Below are positions 55,140 through 64,000 of a stretch of DNA of 64,000 nucleotides, piece after piece; the stretch's first letter is position 1; the number at the start of each line of letters is the position of its first letter. A program made the position numbers and the translations under genes. The notes under the pieces were generated by a model, which ran no database searches, had not been told where the DNA came from, and saw only the letters and a program-made list of their open reading frames with translations. Source of the stretch: Chromobacterium sp. IIBBL 290-4 (GTDB lineage Bacteria > Pseudomonadota > Gammaproteobacteria > Burkholderiales > Chromobacteriaceae); contig NZ_CP100128.1 of assembly GCF_024207115.1 (NCBI RefSeq), forward strand, positions 558,001 through 622,000, given 5' to 3'.

Positions 55140-55508
55140 ATGGCCAAAACCATATTGATCGTCGACGACTCCACGACCCTGCGCCAGGTTGTGAGGATGA
55201 CGCTGGCCGGCGCGGGCTACGACGTGCTTGAGGCCGGCAACGGCAAAGAGGCGCTGGACATTCTGGATGGCAGAAAAATCCACCTGATCATCTCCGATGT
55301 GAACATGCCGCAGCTAGATGGCATCAGCCTGCTCAAAAGCATCAAACAATTGCCGCATTACAAATTCACGCCGGTGATCATGCTCACGACAGAATCAGCC
55401 GAAGACAAGAAGCGCGCCGGCAAAGAGGCCGGCGCCAAGGCCTGGGTCGTCAAGCCCTTCCAGCCGCCCGTGCTGCTGACGGCCGTCTCCAAGCTGATTC
55501 TGCCTTGA
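55140..55508 (+). CDS. cheY: chemotaxis response regulator CheY
   Basis: A single receiver domain of 122 residues. D53 in IIISDVNMPQLDG-type context is the phosphorylation site, with D9/D10 in LIVDDS, T83 region in MLTTES and K in VVKPF. It would be phosphorylated by the CheA of this cluster and act on the flagellar switch or as a phosphate sink. GAAG precedes the ATG. Confidence 0.93.
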   Translation: MAKTILIVDDSTTLRQVVRMTLAGAGYDVLEAGNGKEALDILDGRKIHLIISDVNMPQLDGISLLKSIKQLPHYKFTPVIMLTTESAEDKKRAGKEAGAKAWVVKPFQPPVLLTAVSKLILP

Positions 55509-55533
55509 TCGCTCCCCAGCACGGACGCGCCGC

Positions 55534-55830
55534 ATGACGACTTCCATCCAGGCCGGCAACGAAGAAACCATTTACCAGGCAGCTGAATTCCGGCAGCGGC
55601 TGGCCGAAGCCCTGCAAGGCGGCCAGGACATCGAGCTGGATCTGTCGATGGTGGAGGAAATCGACTGCGCCGGCATGCAAGTGCTGCTCTGGCTGCAGCG
55701 CGAGGCCTCCCTGCGCGGCCTGGCGCTGCGCTTGATCGCGCCCAGCGCCGCCGTGAGAAGCTTCGCCAGAATAATGGGGTTTTCCGCTCTGCGGCTCCCG
55801 CCGCCAGAGGAGTCCGGCCATGGATCTTGA
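55534..55830 (+). CDS. STAS-domain protein of the chemotaxis cluster
   Basis: A protein of 98 residues. ELDLSMVEEIDCAGMQVLLWL is the STAS core. Where anti-sigma antagonists have the phosphorylatable DSSG, this has DCAG, so control by serine phosphorylation is unlikely. STAS proteins of this kind accompany CheA clusters with receptors and may assist array assembly; the function is unknown. Its end overlaps the start of cheA by 11 bases. Confidence 0.85.
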   Translation: MTTSIQAGNEETIYQAAEFRQRLAEALQGGQDIELDLSMVEEIDCAGMQVLLWLQREASLRGLALRLIAPSAAVRSFARIMGFSALRLPPPEESGHGS

Positions 55831-58057
55831 AAAGGCTAAGCAAACGTTTCTGGAGGAGGCGCGCGAGCTGCTGGATGAGATGGAGCGCATTTTGCTGGAT
55901 GTGGAGGCCGAGCACGCCGACAGCGAACAGCTCAACGCCTTGTTCCGCACCATGCATACCATCAAGGGCTCCGCCGGCCTGTTCGGATTGGATGAAATCG
56001 TCGGCTTCACCCATCAGGCGGAAAACCTGCTGGATTTGCTGCGTGAAGGCGCCATGACGCTGGACGATGGCCTGATCGGCCTGCTGCTGCGCTGTCACGA
56101 CCATGTCAGCGCCTTGATTCAGGCGCTGGCCGATGGCCGGAATTTGCAGGACTTGCGCGATGAAGCCCTGCTGGCCGATCTGATACGGCAGCTGCGTCCG
56201 GACGCGCCGCCTCCCCGCCAGGAGACCAGCCTCCCCTGCCCAGACGAGTCGGCGAGCGAGGCGGCCGGCAATGTCGAAACGCACTGGCTGCTGTCGCTGC
56301 GCTTCGGCCCCGACGTGCTGCGCAACGGCCTGGACCCATCGTCCTTCATCCGTTACCTCGCGACCTTGGGCTCGATCGAACAAATAGAGGCGATAGACAG
56401 CTGCTTGCCGGCAGGAGAGGCCTTCGATGCCGAAAGCAATTATCTGCGCATCGAAGCGCACTATCTGTCGGACATCTCCGAACAATCGCTGAACGAGGTC
56501 TTCGAATTCGTCCGCGAAGACAGCGAGCTGCACATTTTCCCGTTGCCGCTGGCCGCTGCTCACTTCCCGGAAGCCACGGCCAGCGCCTCTCAAGACGAAG
56601 CCGACGCGGTCCGCCGGGCCTGGCTGGGCTTTGGCGCGCTGGGACCGACCGAGGAAGAACCGCTGGAATACGACCCCGCGCTTGCCGAGCCGCAGGAAAC
56701 CGCCCGCGCGGAGTTGCCCGAAGCCGTCTACACCGAGCCCACCGCGCCGCCGCCGCAAACGGAAAGCCGCAGCGAAACCGCCCATATCGCGGACAGCCCT
56801 GCCGCGGTTGAAACCAAACCCAGCAAGACCACGGAAAGCAAATTCATCAAGGTTGAGGCCAGCAAACTGGACAATCTGATAGACCTGATAGGCGAACTGG
56901 TCATCGCCGGCGCGGCGGCCAACCTGACGGCTCGCCGCTCGCAGCAGACCGCGCTGGTGGAGGCGACGCAAACCATCGCCAATCTGATCGAACAAATCCG
57001 CACCGGCACGCTATCGATGCGGATGGTGCAGATAGGCGAGATCTTCCACCGCTTTCCCCGCGTCGCCCGCGACGTGTCGCGCGAACTGGGCAAGGATATC
57101 CAGCTGCACATCGTCGGCGCCGAAACCGAGCTGGACAAGTCCATGGTGGAAAAACTGGCGGACCCGCTGCTGCATATCGTCCGCAACGCCATCGACCACG
57201 GCATCGAGCCTACCCATATCCGGGAGGCCCATGGCAAGCCGGCCGCCGGCAATATCTGGCTCAACGCCTACCACGAATCCGGCAGCGTGGTGATCGAAGT
57301 CCTCGATGACGGCGGCGGACTGGACAAAGAGCGCATTCTGTCCAAAGCGCGGCAACGCGGCCTGGTTGGCGAAAATGAAATCCTGCCCGACCGGGATATC
57401 TTTCAACTGATATTCGAAGCCGGCTTTTCCACCGCGGAAAAAATCACCAATCTGTCCGGCCGCGGCGTGGGCATGGATGTCGTCCATCGCAGCATAGAAC
57501 ACCTGCGCGGCAGCATAGACATAGACAGCGAGCCGGGGAAAGGCACCGCCTTCCGCATCCGGCTGCCGCTGACGCTGGCCATCATCGACGGCTTCCTGGT
57601 CGATGTCAGCCACTCCACCTTCGTGCTGCCGCTCGAATCGGTGGTGGAGTGCATTGAAATGCCGAGCGGCCTGAAGGAAAACAGCATTCACGACTGCATC
57701 AATCTGCGCGGCGAGCTGCTGCCGCTCTTGCATCTCAACCGTTTCTTCGAGCTGCCGCCGCTGCCGGTCAAACGCCGCAACGTAGTGGTGACGCAGTACG
57801 GCGAACACAAGGCAGGCCTGGTGGTGGACGCGCTGCAAGGCGAATTCCAGACGGTGATCAAGCCGCTGGGCGCCATGTTCAGCTCGCTCAAGGCCCTCAG
57901 CGGCTCCACCATACTCGGCACCGGCGAGGTGGCGCTGATTCTGGATGTGCCCTCCCTGATCCAGCATGCCTGCCGCCGCGAGCAATTCCGGTTCACCTCT
58001 CTTGCCGGAGGAGCCGGCTTGCCCCGCCACGACAACTCTGAGGAAAGCTCGCCATGA
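55820..58057 (+). CDS. cheA: chemotaxis histidine kinase CheA
   Basis: A protein of 745 residues. The Hpt domain has H46 ([12 protein letters not shown]) as phosphate acceptor. Residues about 155-250 form a folded segment unlike the usual P2 CheY-binding domain, followed by an acidic Pro/Glu-rich linker (to about 340). The dimerisation, HATPase ([28 protein letters not shown]) and CheW-like domains follow. It receives signals from the two MCPs encoded next and passes phosphate to CheY and CheB. ATGA overlaps with the first MCP. Confidence 0.96.
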   Translation: MDLEKAKQTFLEEARELLDEMERILLDVEAEHADSEQLNALFRTMHTIKGSAGLFGLDEIVGFTHQAENLLDLLREGAMTLDDGLIGLLLRCHDHVSALIQALADGRNLQDLRDEALLADLIRQLRPDAPPPRQETSLPCPDESASEAAGNVETHWLLSLRFGPDVLRNGLDPSSFIRYLATLGSIEQIEAIDSCLPAGEAFDAESNYLRIEAHYLSDISEQSLNEVFEFVREDSELHIFPLPLAAAHFPEATASASQDEADAVRRAWLGFGALGPTEEEPLEYDPALAEPQETARAELPEAVYTEPTAPPPQTESRSETAHIADSPAAVETKPSKTTESKFIKVEASKLDNLIDLIGELVIAGAAANLTARRSQQTALVEATQTIANLIEQIRTGTLSMRMVQIGEIFHRFPRVARDVSRELGKDIQLHIVGAETELDKSMVEKLADPLLHIVRNAIDHGIEPTHIREAHGKPAAGNIWLNAYHESGSVVIEVLDDGGGLDKERILSKARQRGLVGENEILPDRDIFQLIFEAGFSTAEKITNLSGRGVGMDVVHRSIEHLRGSIDIDSEPGKGTAFRIRLPLTLAIIDGFLVDVSHSTFVLPLESVVECIEMPSGLKENSIHDCINLRGELLPLLHLNRFFELPPLPVKRRNVVVTQYGEHKAGLVVDALQGEFQTVIKPLGAMFSSLKALSGSTILGTGEVALILDVPSLIQHACRREQFRFTSLAGGAGLPRHDNSEESSP

Positions 58058-59646
58058 CCACCTTGTCTGGAATGCGCGTCGCCACCAAACAGGCGCTGGG
58101 CTTCGGCGCCGTGATCCTGCTGCTGCTGATGTGCCTGCTGGTCGCATGGCAAGGACTGGATCAGCAGGACCAATCGGTGCATGAAATCACCCGTGTCAAT
58201 AATGTGGAAGAACGGCTGGCCCACCAATTATTCGAATCCAACCAGCAAATCCGCATTCAAATACGCAGCAGCCTGCTGGCCCGATCGACTGCGGAACGCG
58301 AAACCGCCATCAATGGATTTGAAGAAGCGCTGCAACACTATCAGGCGACCGAGCAACAGCTGGCGGAGAAATTCCAGCGCGAAAGCGCCACACAAGCGCG
58401 CGAACGAGAGTTGATGGCGGCGATCCAGCAAGCCAGCCAAGTGGCGCATCAGGGCTATCGCCAGTCGCTGGAGCTGGTGCGCCAGGGCAAGCTGCAGGAT
58501 GCGCTGGGCCTGGCCAACGCCGGCAAGGGCGCCAGCCTGAACGAGCAGATCGCCAGCCTGGCGAAACTGGAAGATCAAATGAACGACGAGTTGGTCAGCC
58601 AGAGCGAGCATGTCAGCCAGAACAGCCGGGAGCGCTTGTTGATCCTGGCCGCGTTGGCGATGGTCTGCAGCGTGGCGGTGGCGGCGACGATACAACGCAA
58701 TCTGTTGCGCACACTGGGCGGCGAGCCGCAGCACGTCGCCGACATGATGCGCCAAGTCGCCAACGGCAATCTGCAATGCTCCATCGCGCTGCGCCCCGGC
58801 GACGACCGCAGCCTGGCTGCATCCATCATGCAAACCGTGCAGACGCTGGGCGCCATCATCGGCGAAGTCAAAAACGGCTCGGAGAGCCTGTCGGTCGCCG
58901 CGCAGCACATCCATTCCACGTCGCAGATGATCGCCCAGTCGGCCAGCGAGCAGGCTTCGGGCCTGGAGGAAACCTCGGCCTCGGTGTCGCAGATGTCCAA
59001 CTCCATCAACCAGACCAATGACAATGCCAGGCTGACGGAAAACATGGCCGAGAAAGCCTCCACCGAAGCCGCCGCCGGCGGCGAAGCGGTGCAGCGCACC
59101 ATCCGCGCCATGCGCCAGATCGCCGACAAGATCAGCATCGTCGACGACATCGCCTACCAAACCAATCTATTGGCGCTCAACGCGGCGATAGAAGCCGCCC
59201 GGGCCGGCGAGCACGGCAAGGGTTTCGCCGTAGTGGCGGCGGAAGTGCGCAAACTGGCCGAGCGCAGCCAGGTGGCGGCCCAGGAGATCAGCGCGCTGGC
59301 CGGCGACAGCGTGCACATGGTGGACCAGGCCGGCGCGCTGCTGGAAGAGATTGTCCGCTCCAGCAGCCGCACGTCCGACCTGGTGCAGGAAATCGCCGCC
59401 GCCTCCACCGAGCAGTCCAGCGGCGTCGGCCAGATCAGCCTGGCGGTGCAGCAACTGAACCAGACCACGCAGCAGAACGCCAGCGCCAGCGAAGAGCTGG
59501 CCGCCACCGCAGAGGAAATGAACCGCCAGGCGGAAAACCTGCACGACCTGATCGGCTTCTTCCATCTGGGCTCCTTGCATGCGGGCGCCTCCGCCCACCC
59601 TTCCGCGCCGCCGCCCGCGCGCGATGCGGGCTTCCTTTCCTTTTAG
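58054..59646 (+). CDS. methyl-accepting chemotaxis protein
   Basis: A protein of 530 residues. Membrane helix [19 protein letters not shown] (about 15-33), a helical periplasmic sensor (to about 190), a second helix ([20 protein letters not shown]), a HAMP-like region with [20 protein letters not shown], and the signalling coil with tip [20 protein letters not shown] and [13 protein letters not shown]. The C terminus ends in an Ala/Pro-rich tail ([14 protein letters not shown]) with no CheR tether. It overlaps cheA by four bases. Confidence 0.93.
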   Translation: MTTLSGMRVATKQALGFGAVILLLLMCLLVAWQGLDQQDQSVHEITRVNNVEERLAHQLFESNQQIRIQIRSSLLARSTAERETAINGFEEALQHYQATEQQLAEKFQRESATQARERELMAAIQQASQVAHQGYRQSLELVRQGKLQDALGLANAGKGASLNEQIASLAKLEDQMNDELVSQSEHVSQNSRERLLILAALAMVCSVAVAATIQRNLLRTLGGEPQHVADMMRQVANGNLQCSIALRPGDDRSLAASIMQTVQTLGAIIGEVKNGSESLSVAAQHIHSTSQMIAQSASEQASGLEETSASVSQMSNSINQTNDNARLTENMAEKASTEAAAGGEAVQRTIRAMRQIADKISIVDDIAYQTNLLALNAAIEAARAGEHGKGFAVVAAEVRKLAERSQVAAQEISALAGDSVHMVDQAGALLEEIVRSSSRTSDLVQEIAAASTEQSSGVGQISLAVQQLNQTTQQNASASEELAATAEEMNRQAENLHDLIGFFHLGSLHAGASAHPSAPPPARDAGFLSF

Positions 59647-59664
59647 CCGGCAGAGGAGCGACTG

Positions 59665-60216
59665 ATGGCATCCCTGAACATCCTGCGCCGCAACGACGCG
59701 CCGCCCAGCCAGGAAGCCGGCGCGGACGTTCGGCAATTCCTGACTTTCCAGATGGCGGGAGAAACGTTCGCCATCGGCATTTTGCGGATACGCGAAATCC
59801 TGGAATATGTGCGCCCCACCGTGGTGCCGCTGATGCCGGCCTTCATCCGCGGCGTGATGAACCTGCGCGGCGCCGTGGTGCCGGTCATCGATCTGGCGCT
59901 GCGCTTCGCCCGCGATGAAACCCTGGTCCATCGCCGCACCTGCATCGTCATCATCGAGATCGAGCATGAGGAGCAATGCCAACTGATAGGCATTCTGGTG
60001 GACGCGGTCCACGAGGTGCTGGCCATACCGGACAGCGAGATCGAGCCGCCGCCGCAGTTCGGCAATCAGATCCGCGCCGACTTCATCGAAGGCATGGCCA
60101 AGATCGACAATGGCTTTGTCATTCTGCTCAATGTCGACAAAGTGCTGTCGATGAACGAAATCTCCCTGCTGACCGAATTGAGCCGGCAACACGAAATCGA
60201 GGAACCGCAATGGTAA
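59665..60216 (+). CDS. cheW: chemotaxis coupling protein CheW
   Basis: A protein of 183 residues; CheW links receptors to CheA. The fold is recognised by [39 protein letters not shown] and the final [20 protein letters not shown] short N-terminal extension of about 20 residues is present. GAGGAGCG precedes the ATG. It lies between the two MCP genes, 18 bases after the first. Confidence 0.95.
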   Translation: MASLNILRRNDAPPSQEAGADVRQFLTFQMAGETFAIGILRIREILEYVRPTVVPLMPAFIRGVMNLRGAVVPVIDLALRFARDETLVHRRTCIVIIEIEHEEQCQLIGILVDAVHEVLAIPDSEIEPPPQFGNQIRADFIEGMAKIDNGFVILLNVDKVLSMNEISLLTELSRQHEIEEPQW

Positions 60217-60244
60217 AGCCGCGCCCATTGCGCGGAGAGGCGCG

Positions 60245-61828
60245 ATGAAACAGTTCACCATCAGACGACAGTTCATGCTGCTGACCGCCTGCGTGCTATT
60301 CGGCCTGGGCCTGCTCACCGTCACTGCCTGGCAAGGGCTGCGCATGGTGATGATCAATGGCGAGCTCTACCAGCAGGTCGTGATAGGCCAAAATTTCATC
60401 AATGATCTGGACCCGCCCTCTCAAGAGCTGGAAGCCAGCTTCCTGGTGGTCAATCAATTGCGCAATACCCAGGACCCTTCGATCCGCCAGCAATTGCTAA
60501 ACCGCCTGCAGTCGCTGCGCTCGCAGTTTTATCAGGGCCAGCAGCAATGGAGCGGCAGCAGCCTGCCGGACGATATGCGCGCCGCCCTGGCGCAAAAAGT
60601 GCGCCCCACCGCCGATGCCTTCTACCAGGAGGTCGATGCTCGCTATCTGCCGGCGCTGGACGCCCATGACCAGCTGGCGGTCAACCAGTCCTTCGACCGT
60701 CTGCAAGGCCATTACGATCGCAATCACGACGCCATCCTGCCGCTGATCGAGCAGACCAAGCGCCTGGAACAGCAAATGGAGGCCGACGCCACCCGCAGCA
60801 CGCATCTGACCTTCACCACCCTGGGACTGGTCAGCGCGGCGGTGTTGATTCTGCTGGTCGGCGCCCAGCTGCTGATTTACCGCCAATTGATCCGACGCCT
60901 AGGCGGCGAGCCGCAAGAGGTGGTGCGGATCACGAAAGAAGTGGCGGCAGGCCGCCTGGACATGCCGGCCAAAACCGCGCCGGCAGGCAGCCTGTTGGAC
61001 GCCATCCAGCAAATGTGCGCCCAGCTGCGCGCCATCATCAGCGAAGTCAAGATCGGCTCGGACGGCATCGCCAGCGCCGCCTTGCAGATCAGTTCGACGG
61101 CCTCGTCCCTGTCGCAAGGCGCCAGCACCTCCGCCGCCGGACTGCAGCAGAGCTCCGCCGCCATCGAGCAGGTGTCCGCCTCCATCAGCCAGACCAGCGA
61201 CAACTCCCACACCACCGAGGCCATGGCGGACAAGGCTTCCAGCGAGGCCACCGAGGGCGGCCAGGCGGTGCAGCAGACGGTGCAAGCCATGCGCCAGATC
61301 GCGGGCAAGGTCGGCGTGATCGACGATATCGCCTACCAAACCAATCTGCTGGCCTTGAACGCCGCCATCGAGGCGGCGCGGGCCGGCGCCCATGGCGCGG
61401 GTTTCGCCGTAGTGGCGGCGGAGGTCCGCAAACTGGCCGAACACAGCCAGGCGGCGGCGCAGGAAATCGGCGACCTGGCCGAACGCAGCGTCACCGTAGC
61501 CGAACAGGCAGGCAAGCTATTGCTGGAGATCGTCCGCTCCAGCGGCCGCACCGCCGACCTGGTGCAGGAAATCGCCGCCGCCACCAAGGAACAGGCCGGC
61601 GGCATCGCGCAGATCAGCCAGGCCATCATGCATCTCAACCACTCCACCCAGCAAAACGCGGCGGCGAGCGAGGAGCTCGCCTCCACCGCCGAGGAAATGA
61701 CGCATCAGGCCGAACGGCTGCAGCACGCGATGAGTTTCTTTCGTCTGAGCGCGGACGCGGCGTTTGCCCCCGCCCCGCTGCCCGCGCCGCCAAACGATGA
61801 TGATTTGCAAAACCTGTTCCAATATTGA
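60245..61828 (+). CDS. methyl-accepting chemotaxis protein
   Basis: A protein of 527 residues built like the receptor at 58054. Membrane helix [19 protein letters not shown] (about 11-29), a helical sensor domain, a second helix ([20 protein letters not shown]), HAMP-like [20 protein letters not shown] and signalling tip [20 protein letters not shown]. Its tail is acidic ([12 protein letters not shown]). The sensor differs enough to expect another ligand. It is followed after 93 bases by cheD, where cheR would often lie. Confidence 0.93.
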   Translation: MKQFTIRRQFMLLTACVLFGLGLLTVTAWQGLRMVMINGELYQQVVIGQNFINDLDPPSQELEASFLVVNQLRNTQDPSIRQQLLNRLQSLRSQFYQGQQQWSGSSLPDDMRAALAQKVRPTADAFYQEVDARYLPALDAHDQLAVNQSFDRLQGHYDRNHDAILPLIEQTKRLEQQMEADATRSTHLTFTTLGLVSAAVLILLVGAQLLIYRQLIRRLGGEPQEVVRITKEVAAGRLDMPAKTAPAGSLLDAIQQMCAQLRAIISEVKIGSDGIASAALQISSTASSLSQGASTSAAGLQQSSAAIEQVSASISQTSDNSHTTEAMADKASSEATEGGQAVQQTVQAMRQIAGKVGVIDDIAYQTNLLALNAAIEAARAGAHGAGFAVVAAEVRKLAEHSQAAAQEIGDLAERSVTVAEQAGKLLLEIVRSSGRTADLVQEIAAATKEQAGGIAQISQAIMHLNHSTQQNAAASEELASTAEEMTHQAERLQHAMSFFRLSADAAFAPAPLPAPPNDDDLQNLFQY

Positions 61829-61921
61829 TCGCAAGGATATTTGTTAGGAAGGCTGTACTAGATTTAAACAGTTACGCGCAGATCAACACTTCGCCCTGCG
61901 CCCGCACAAGGAAGCATAGCC

Positions 61922-62503
61922 ATGGCCCCCACTCCGCCGGCTCTATCGGCGGCATCCTCCTCAGCAGACAGCCGCGGCGCGGCCGAGTCCGGAGGAGACG
62001 CCGTCTTCCTCCACCCCGGCGACTGGCATTTCGGCGGCAGCGGCACCCGCATCCGCACCCTACTGGGCTCTTGCGTGTCCATCATCCTGTGGCATCCGCA
62101 AGCCAAAGTCGGGGGCATGTGCCATTACCTGCTGGCCCAGCGCAATACGCGCCGCGGCGAGAGCCTGTCCGGCCGCTACGGCGACGAAGCGCTGTTGCTG
62201 CTGCTGCGCGAAATCCTGGTCAGCGGCCTGGCACTGCAGGATTTCCATGTCCGGCTGATAGGCGGCGCCTCTATGCTGCTCAGCCGCGAGCGCAAGCTCA
62301 GCCACGATGTGCCCTCGCGCAATATCCAGGCGGCCCGGGCCATGGTGAAGCAATTGGGCTTGCGGCTGCAGGCCGAGGATCTGGGCGGCAACTGCCCGCG
62401 CCTGGTGCTGTTCGACGTTTCCAGCGGCAACGTCTGGATCAAACAATCGCAGGAAGCGGAGCTGGAGTCCATACCGCAGAAAAACACGAGGACGCGCACA
62501 TGA
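61922..62503 (+). CDS. cheD: chemoreceptor glutamine deamidase CheD
   Basis: A protein of 193 residues. CheD deamidates receptor glutamines and can bind CheC or Che[11 protein letters not shown] carries catalytic C51 and GGMCHYLLA gives H68. [10 protein letters not shown] and [17 protein letters not shown] complete the pattern. The first 25 residues are a low-complexity Ala/Ser/Pro extension. GGAAG precedes the ATG. Its stop overlaps the cheB start as ATGA. Confidence 0.94.
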   Translation: MAPTPPALSAASSSADSRGAAESGGDAVFLHPGDWHFGGSGTRIRTLLGSCVSIILWHPQAKVGGMCHYLLAQRNTRRGESLSGRYGDEALLLLLREILVSGLALQDFHVRLIGGASMLLSRERKLSHDVPSRNIQAARAMVKQLGLRLQAEDLGGNCPRLVLFDVSSGNVWIKQSQEAELESIPQKNTRTRT

Positions 62504-63612
62504 GCATCAAGGTTATGATCGTCGATGATTCGGCGGTGGTCAGGCAGGTTTTGACCGCGGTATTCAACGAAGCCAGCGGCATCGAGGTGATGGATGTCGC
62601 CAACGATCCGTATATGGCGATGGACAAGATGAAGATCAAATGGCCGGACGTGATCGTGCTGGATGTGGAAATGCCGCGCATGGACGGCATCACCTTCCTC
62701 AAGCAATTGATGTCGACCCGCCCCACGCCGGTGGTGATCTGTTCCTCTCTGACGCAGAAAGGCACCGATATCAGCATGCAGGCTCTCGCGGCCGGCGCGG
62801 TGGAGGTCATCGCCAAACCGGTGGCCGGCGTAAAGGGCTTCCTCGAAGAAAGCTCCAACCAATTGGTGATGGCGGTGCGCAGCGCCGCGGCCGCGCGGAT
62901 GAACCGGGTTAGGGTCATGCCTTCGGCCTCGGGCGCCCCGCCCTCCGCCCCTGCGGCGGGCGCCGCCGCCGGGGCCCACAATCTGGAAACCCGGCCCAAG
63001 CTGTCCGCCGACGCCATCTTGTCCGCGCCGACCGGCAGCAATGTCTTCGCCACCACCGAGCGCATCATCGCCATCGGCACCTCCACCGGCGGCACCCAGG
63101 CGCTGGAAGCGGTGCTGACCGAGCTGCCGCGCACCTGCCCCGGCCTCGCCATCGTCCAGCACATGCCGGAAAAATTCACCCGCTCCTTCGCCGAGCGGCT
63201 GAACAGCCTGTCGCAGATCGAGGTGAAGGAAGCCAGCAACGGCGACCGCATTCTGCCAGGCCGCGCGCTGATCGCGCCGGGCGGCAAGCATATGATGGTG
63301 AAGCGCAGCGGCGCTTTCTACCAAGTGGAAGTGGTGGACGGCCCGCTGGTCAGCCGCCACAAGCCCTCGGTGGACGTGCTGTTCCGCTCCGCCGCCAAGT
63401 TCGCCGGCAAGAACGCGCTGGGCATCATCATGACCGGCATGGGCGACGACGGCGCCAAAGGTTTGAAGGAAATGCATGACTGCGGCGCCAAAACCATCGC
63501 CCAGGACGAGGAAAGCTGCGTGGTGTTCGGCATGCCCAAGGAGGCGATCAAACTGGGCGCCGCCGACGAGGTGATGGCTTTGGAAATGATAGCCAAGGCC
63601 ATCTGCCGCTGA
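62500..63612 (+). CDS. cheB: chemotaxis methylesterase CheB
   Basis: A protein of 370 residues. A receiver domain with D55 ([13 protein letters not shown]) controls a C-terminal methylesterase that removes methyl groups from receptor glutamates. S195 in [13 protein letters not shown] in VQHMPEKFT and D in [12 protein letters not shown] are the catalytic residues. An Ala/Pro-rich linker of about 45 residues separates the parts. It is translationally coupled to cheD. Confidence 0.97.
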   Translation: MSIKVMIVDDSAVVRQVLTAVFNEASGIEVMDVANDPYMAMDKMKIKWPDVIVLDVEMPRMDGITFLKQLMSTRPTPVVICSSLTQKGTDISMQALAAGAVEVIAKPVAGVKGFLEESSNQLVMAVRSAAAARMNRVRVMPSASGAPPSAPAAGAAAGAHNLETRPKLSADAILSAPTGSNVFATTERIIAIGTSTGGTQALEAVLTELPRTCPGLAIVQHMPEKFTRSFAERLNSLSQIEVKEASNGDRILPGRALIAPGGKHMMVKRSGAFYQVEVVDGPLVSRHKPSVDVLFRSAAKFAGKNALGIIMTGMGDDGAKGLKEMHDCGAKTIAQDEESCVVFGMPKEAIKLGAADEVMALEMIAKAICR

Positions 63613-63623
63613 CGGACGCCGCC

Positions 63624-64000
63624 ATGCCGATGATGGATATCCAGGACATCCTGGTCGTCGACGATAGCCGGGTGCAGCGGCGGCACGCGGTGGAGCTCTG
63701 CCAGACGCTGGGCGCCGGCTCGGTCCGCGAAGCGGAAGACGGCACTCAATGCCTGGCCATGGTGCGGCAGCAAACGCCCAGCCTGTTGCTGCTGGATCTG
63801 GAAATGCCGCGCCAGGACGGCGTGCAAGTGATGCAGCAAATGGCGAAGCTGGAGATGGCGGTCCCCATCGTCGTCCTCTCCAGCAAGGATTATCTATTGA
63901 TCTCCACCGTCGAGCTGATGGGGCGGGAACTGGGTCTGCCGGTGCTGGGCGGCCTGCAAAAGCCATTGCGGCGCGAACCCTTGCTGGACTTGCTGCAAAG
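63624..64000 (+). CDS. response regulator, N-terminal receiver domain (runs off the window)
   Basis: The frame is open from ATG 63624, 11 bases after cheB, to the window end (125 codons). It reads MPMMDIQDILVVDDSRVQRR with D58 in LLLLDLEMPRQDG as phosphorylation site, S/K in VVLSSKDYL and GLQKPL as receiver end. The GRELGLPVLGGLQKPLRREP stretch is typical of receivers joined to an EAL domain (VieA/RocR type), so the missing part may degrade c-di-GMP; this is a guess until the rest is seen. Confidence 0.82.
   Translation, partial: MPMMDIQDILVVDDSRVQRRHAVELCQTLGAGSVREAEDGTQCLAMVRQQTPSLLLLDLEMPRQDGVQVMQQMAKLEMAVPIVVLSSKDYLLISTVELMGRELGLPVLGGLQKPLRREPLLDLLQ

Overview
The window looks like a chromosome segment of a GC-rich, flagellated betaproteobacterium close to Chromobacterium (Neisseriales). 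This rests on the order flhB-flhA-flhF-flhG-fliA followed by a MotA-type stator gene, ThyA and DHFR overlapping by ATGA, a UbiG methyltransferase next to a methylthioadenosine/SAH deaminase, many chemoreceptors and GC-rich wobble positions. The species assignment is inference; no rRNA gene is present.

Layout. 0-6.3 kb: the 5' end of a FabMG-like enoyl-ACP reductase, a SPASM radical SAM enzyme, two divergent chemoreceptors and an SDR oxidoreductase. 6.3-11.4 kb: exported histidine phosphatase, zinc-ribbon protein, AraC regulator divergent from an alpha/beta hydrolase, a His-rich secreted protein and a Cys-rich outer-membrane barrel protein. 11.4-18.7 kb: two very large c-di-GMP enzymes, one with a degenerate GGDEF motif. 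18.9-22.1 kb: mtaD-ubiG and a GntR/FCD regulator. 22.1-28.8 kb: a three-gene operon of a GMC oxidoreductase/hydrolase fusion, a membrane-anchored diheme cytochrome and a metallophosphoesterase, with a perfect FNR/ANR box upstream. 28.9-30.3 kb: thyA-folA. 30.4-37.6 kb: flagellar export and regulatory genes; FlhG has lost its Walker A signature. 37.7-39.1 kb: an exonuclease/GIY-YIG fusion.

39.3-52.8 kb: two tRNA clusters (Arg-Glu-Arg-Glu on +, Ser-Arg-Glu on -) face each other and share near-identical Arg-Glu cassettes, so they form inverted repeats around a roughly 13-kb block. The block holds an NtrC-type two-component system and a divergent operon of a tiny membrane protein, an HlyD-like adaptor, an ABC ATPase and two tandem FtsX/MacB-type permeases, followed by a TonB-dependent receptor. 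Between the two arms lie a perfect sigma-54 promoter and a cluster of CGGACAG repeats, so the system appears to carry its own activator, activator sites and target promoter. I regard it as the best candidate for an undescribed unit.

52.8-64 kb: lysC, then a chemotaxis operon (membrane CheZ-like protein, CheY, STAS protein, CheA, MCP, CheW, MCP, CheD, CheB, response regulator cut by the window edge). CheR is not where it would be expected.

All calls were made by reading the sequence and its translations; no database search was run.
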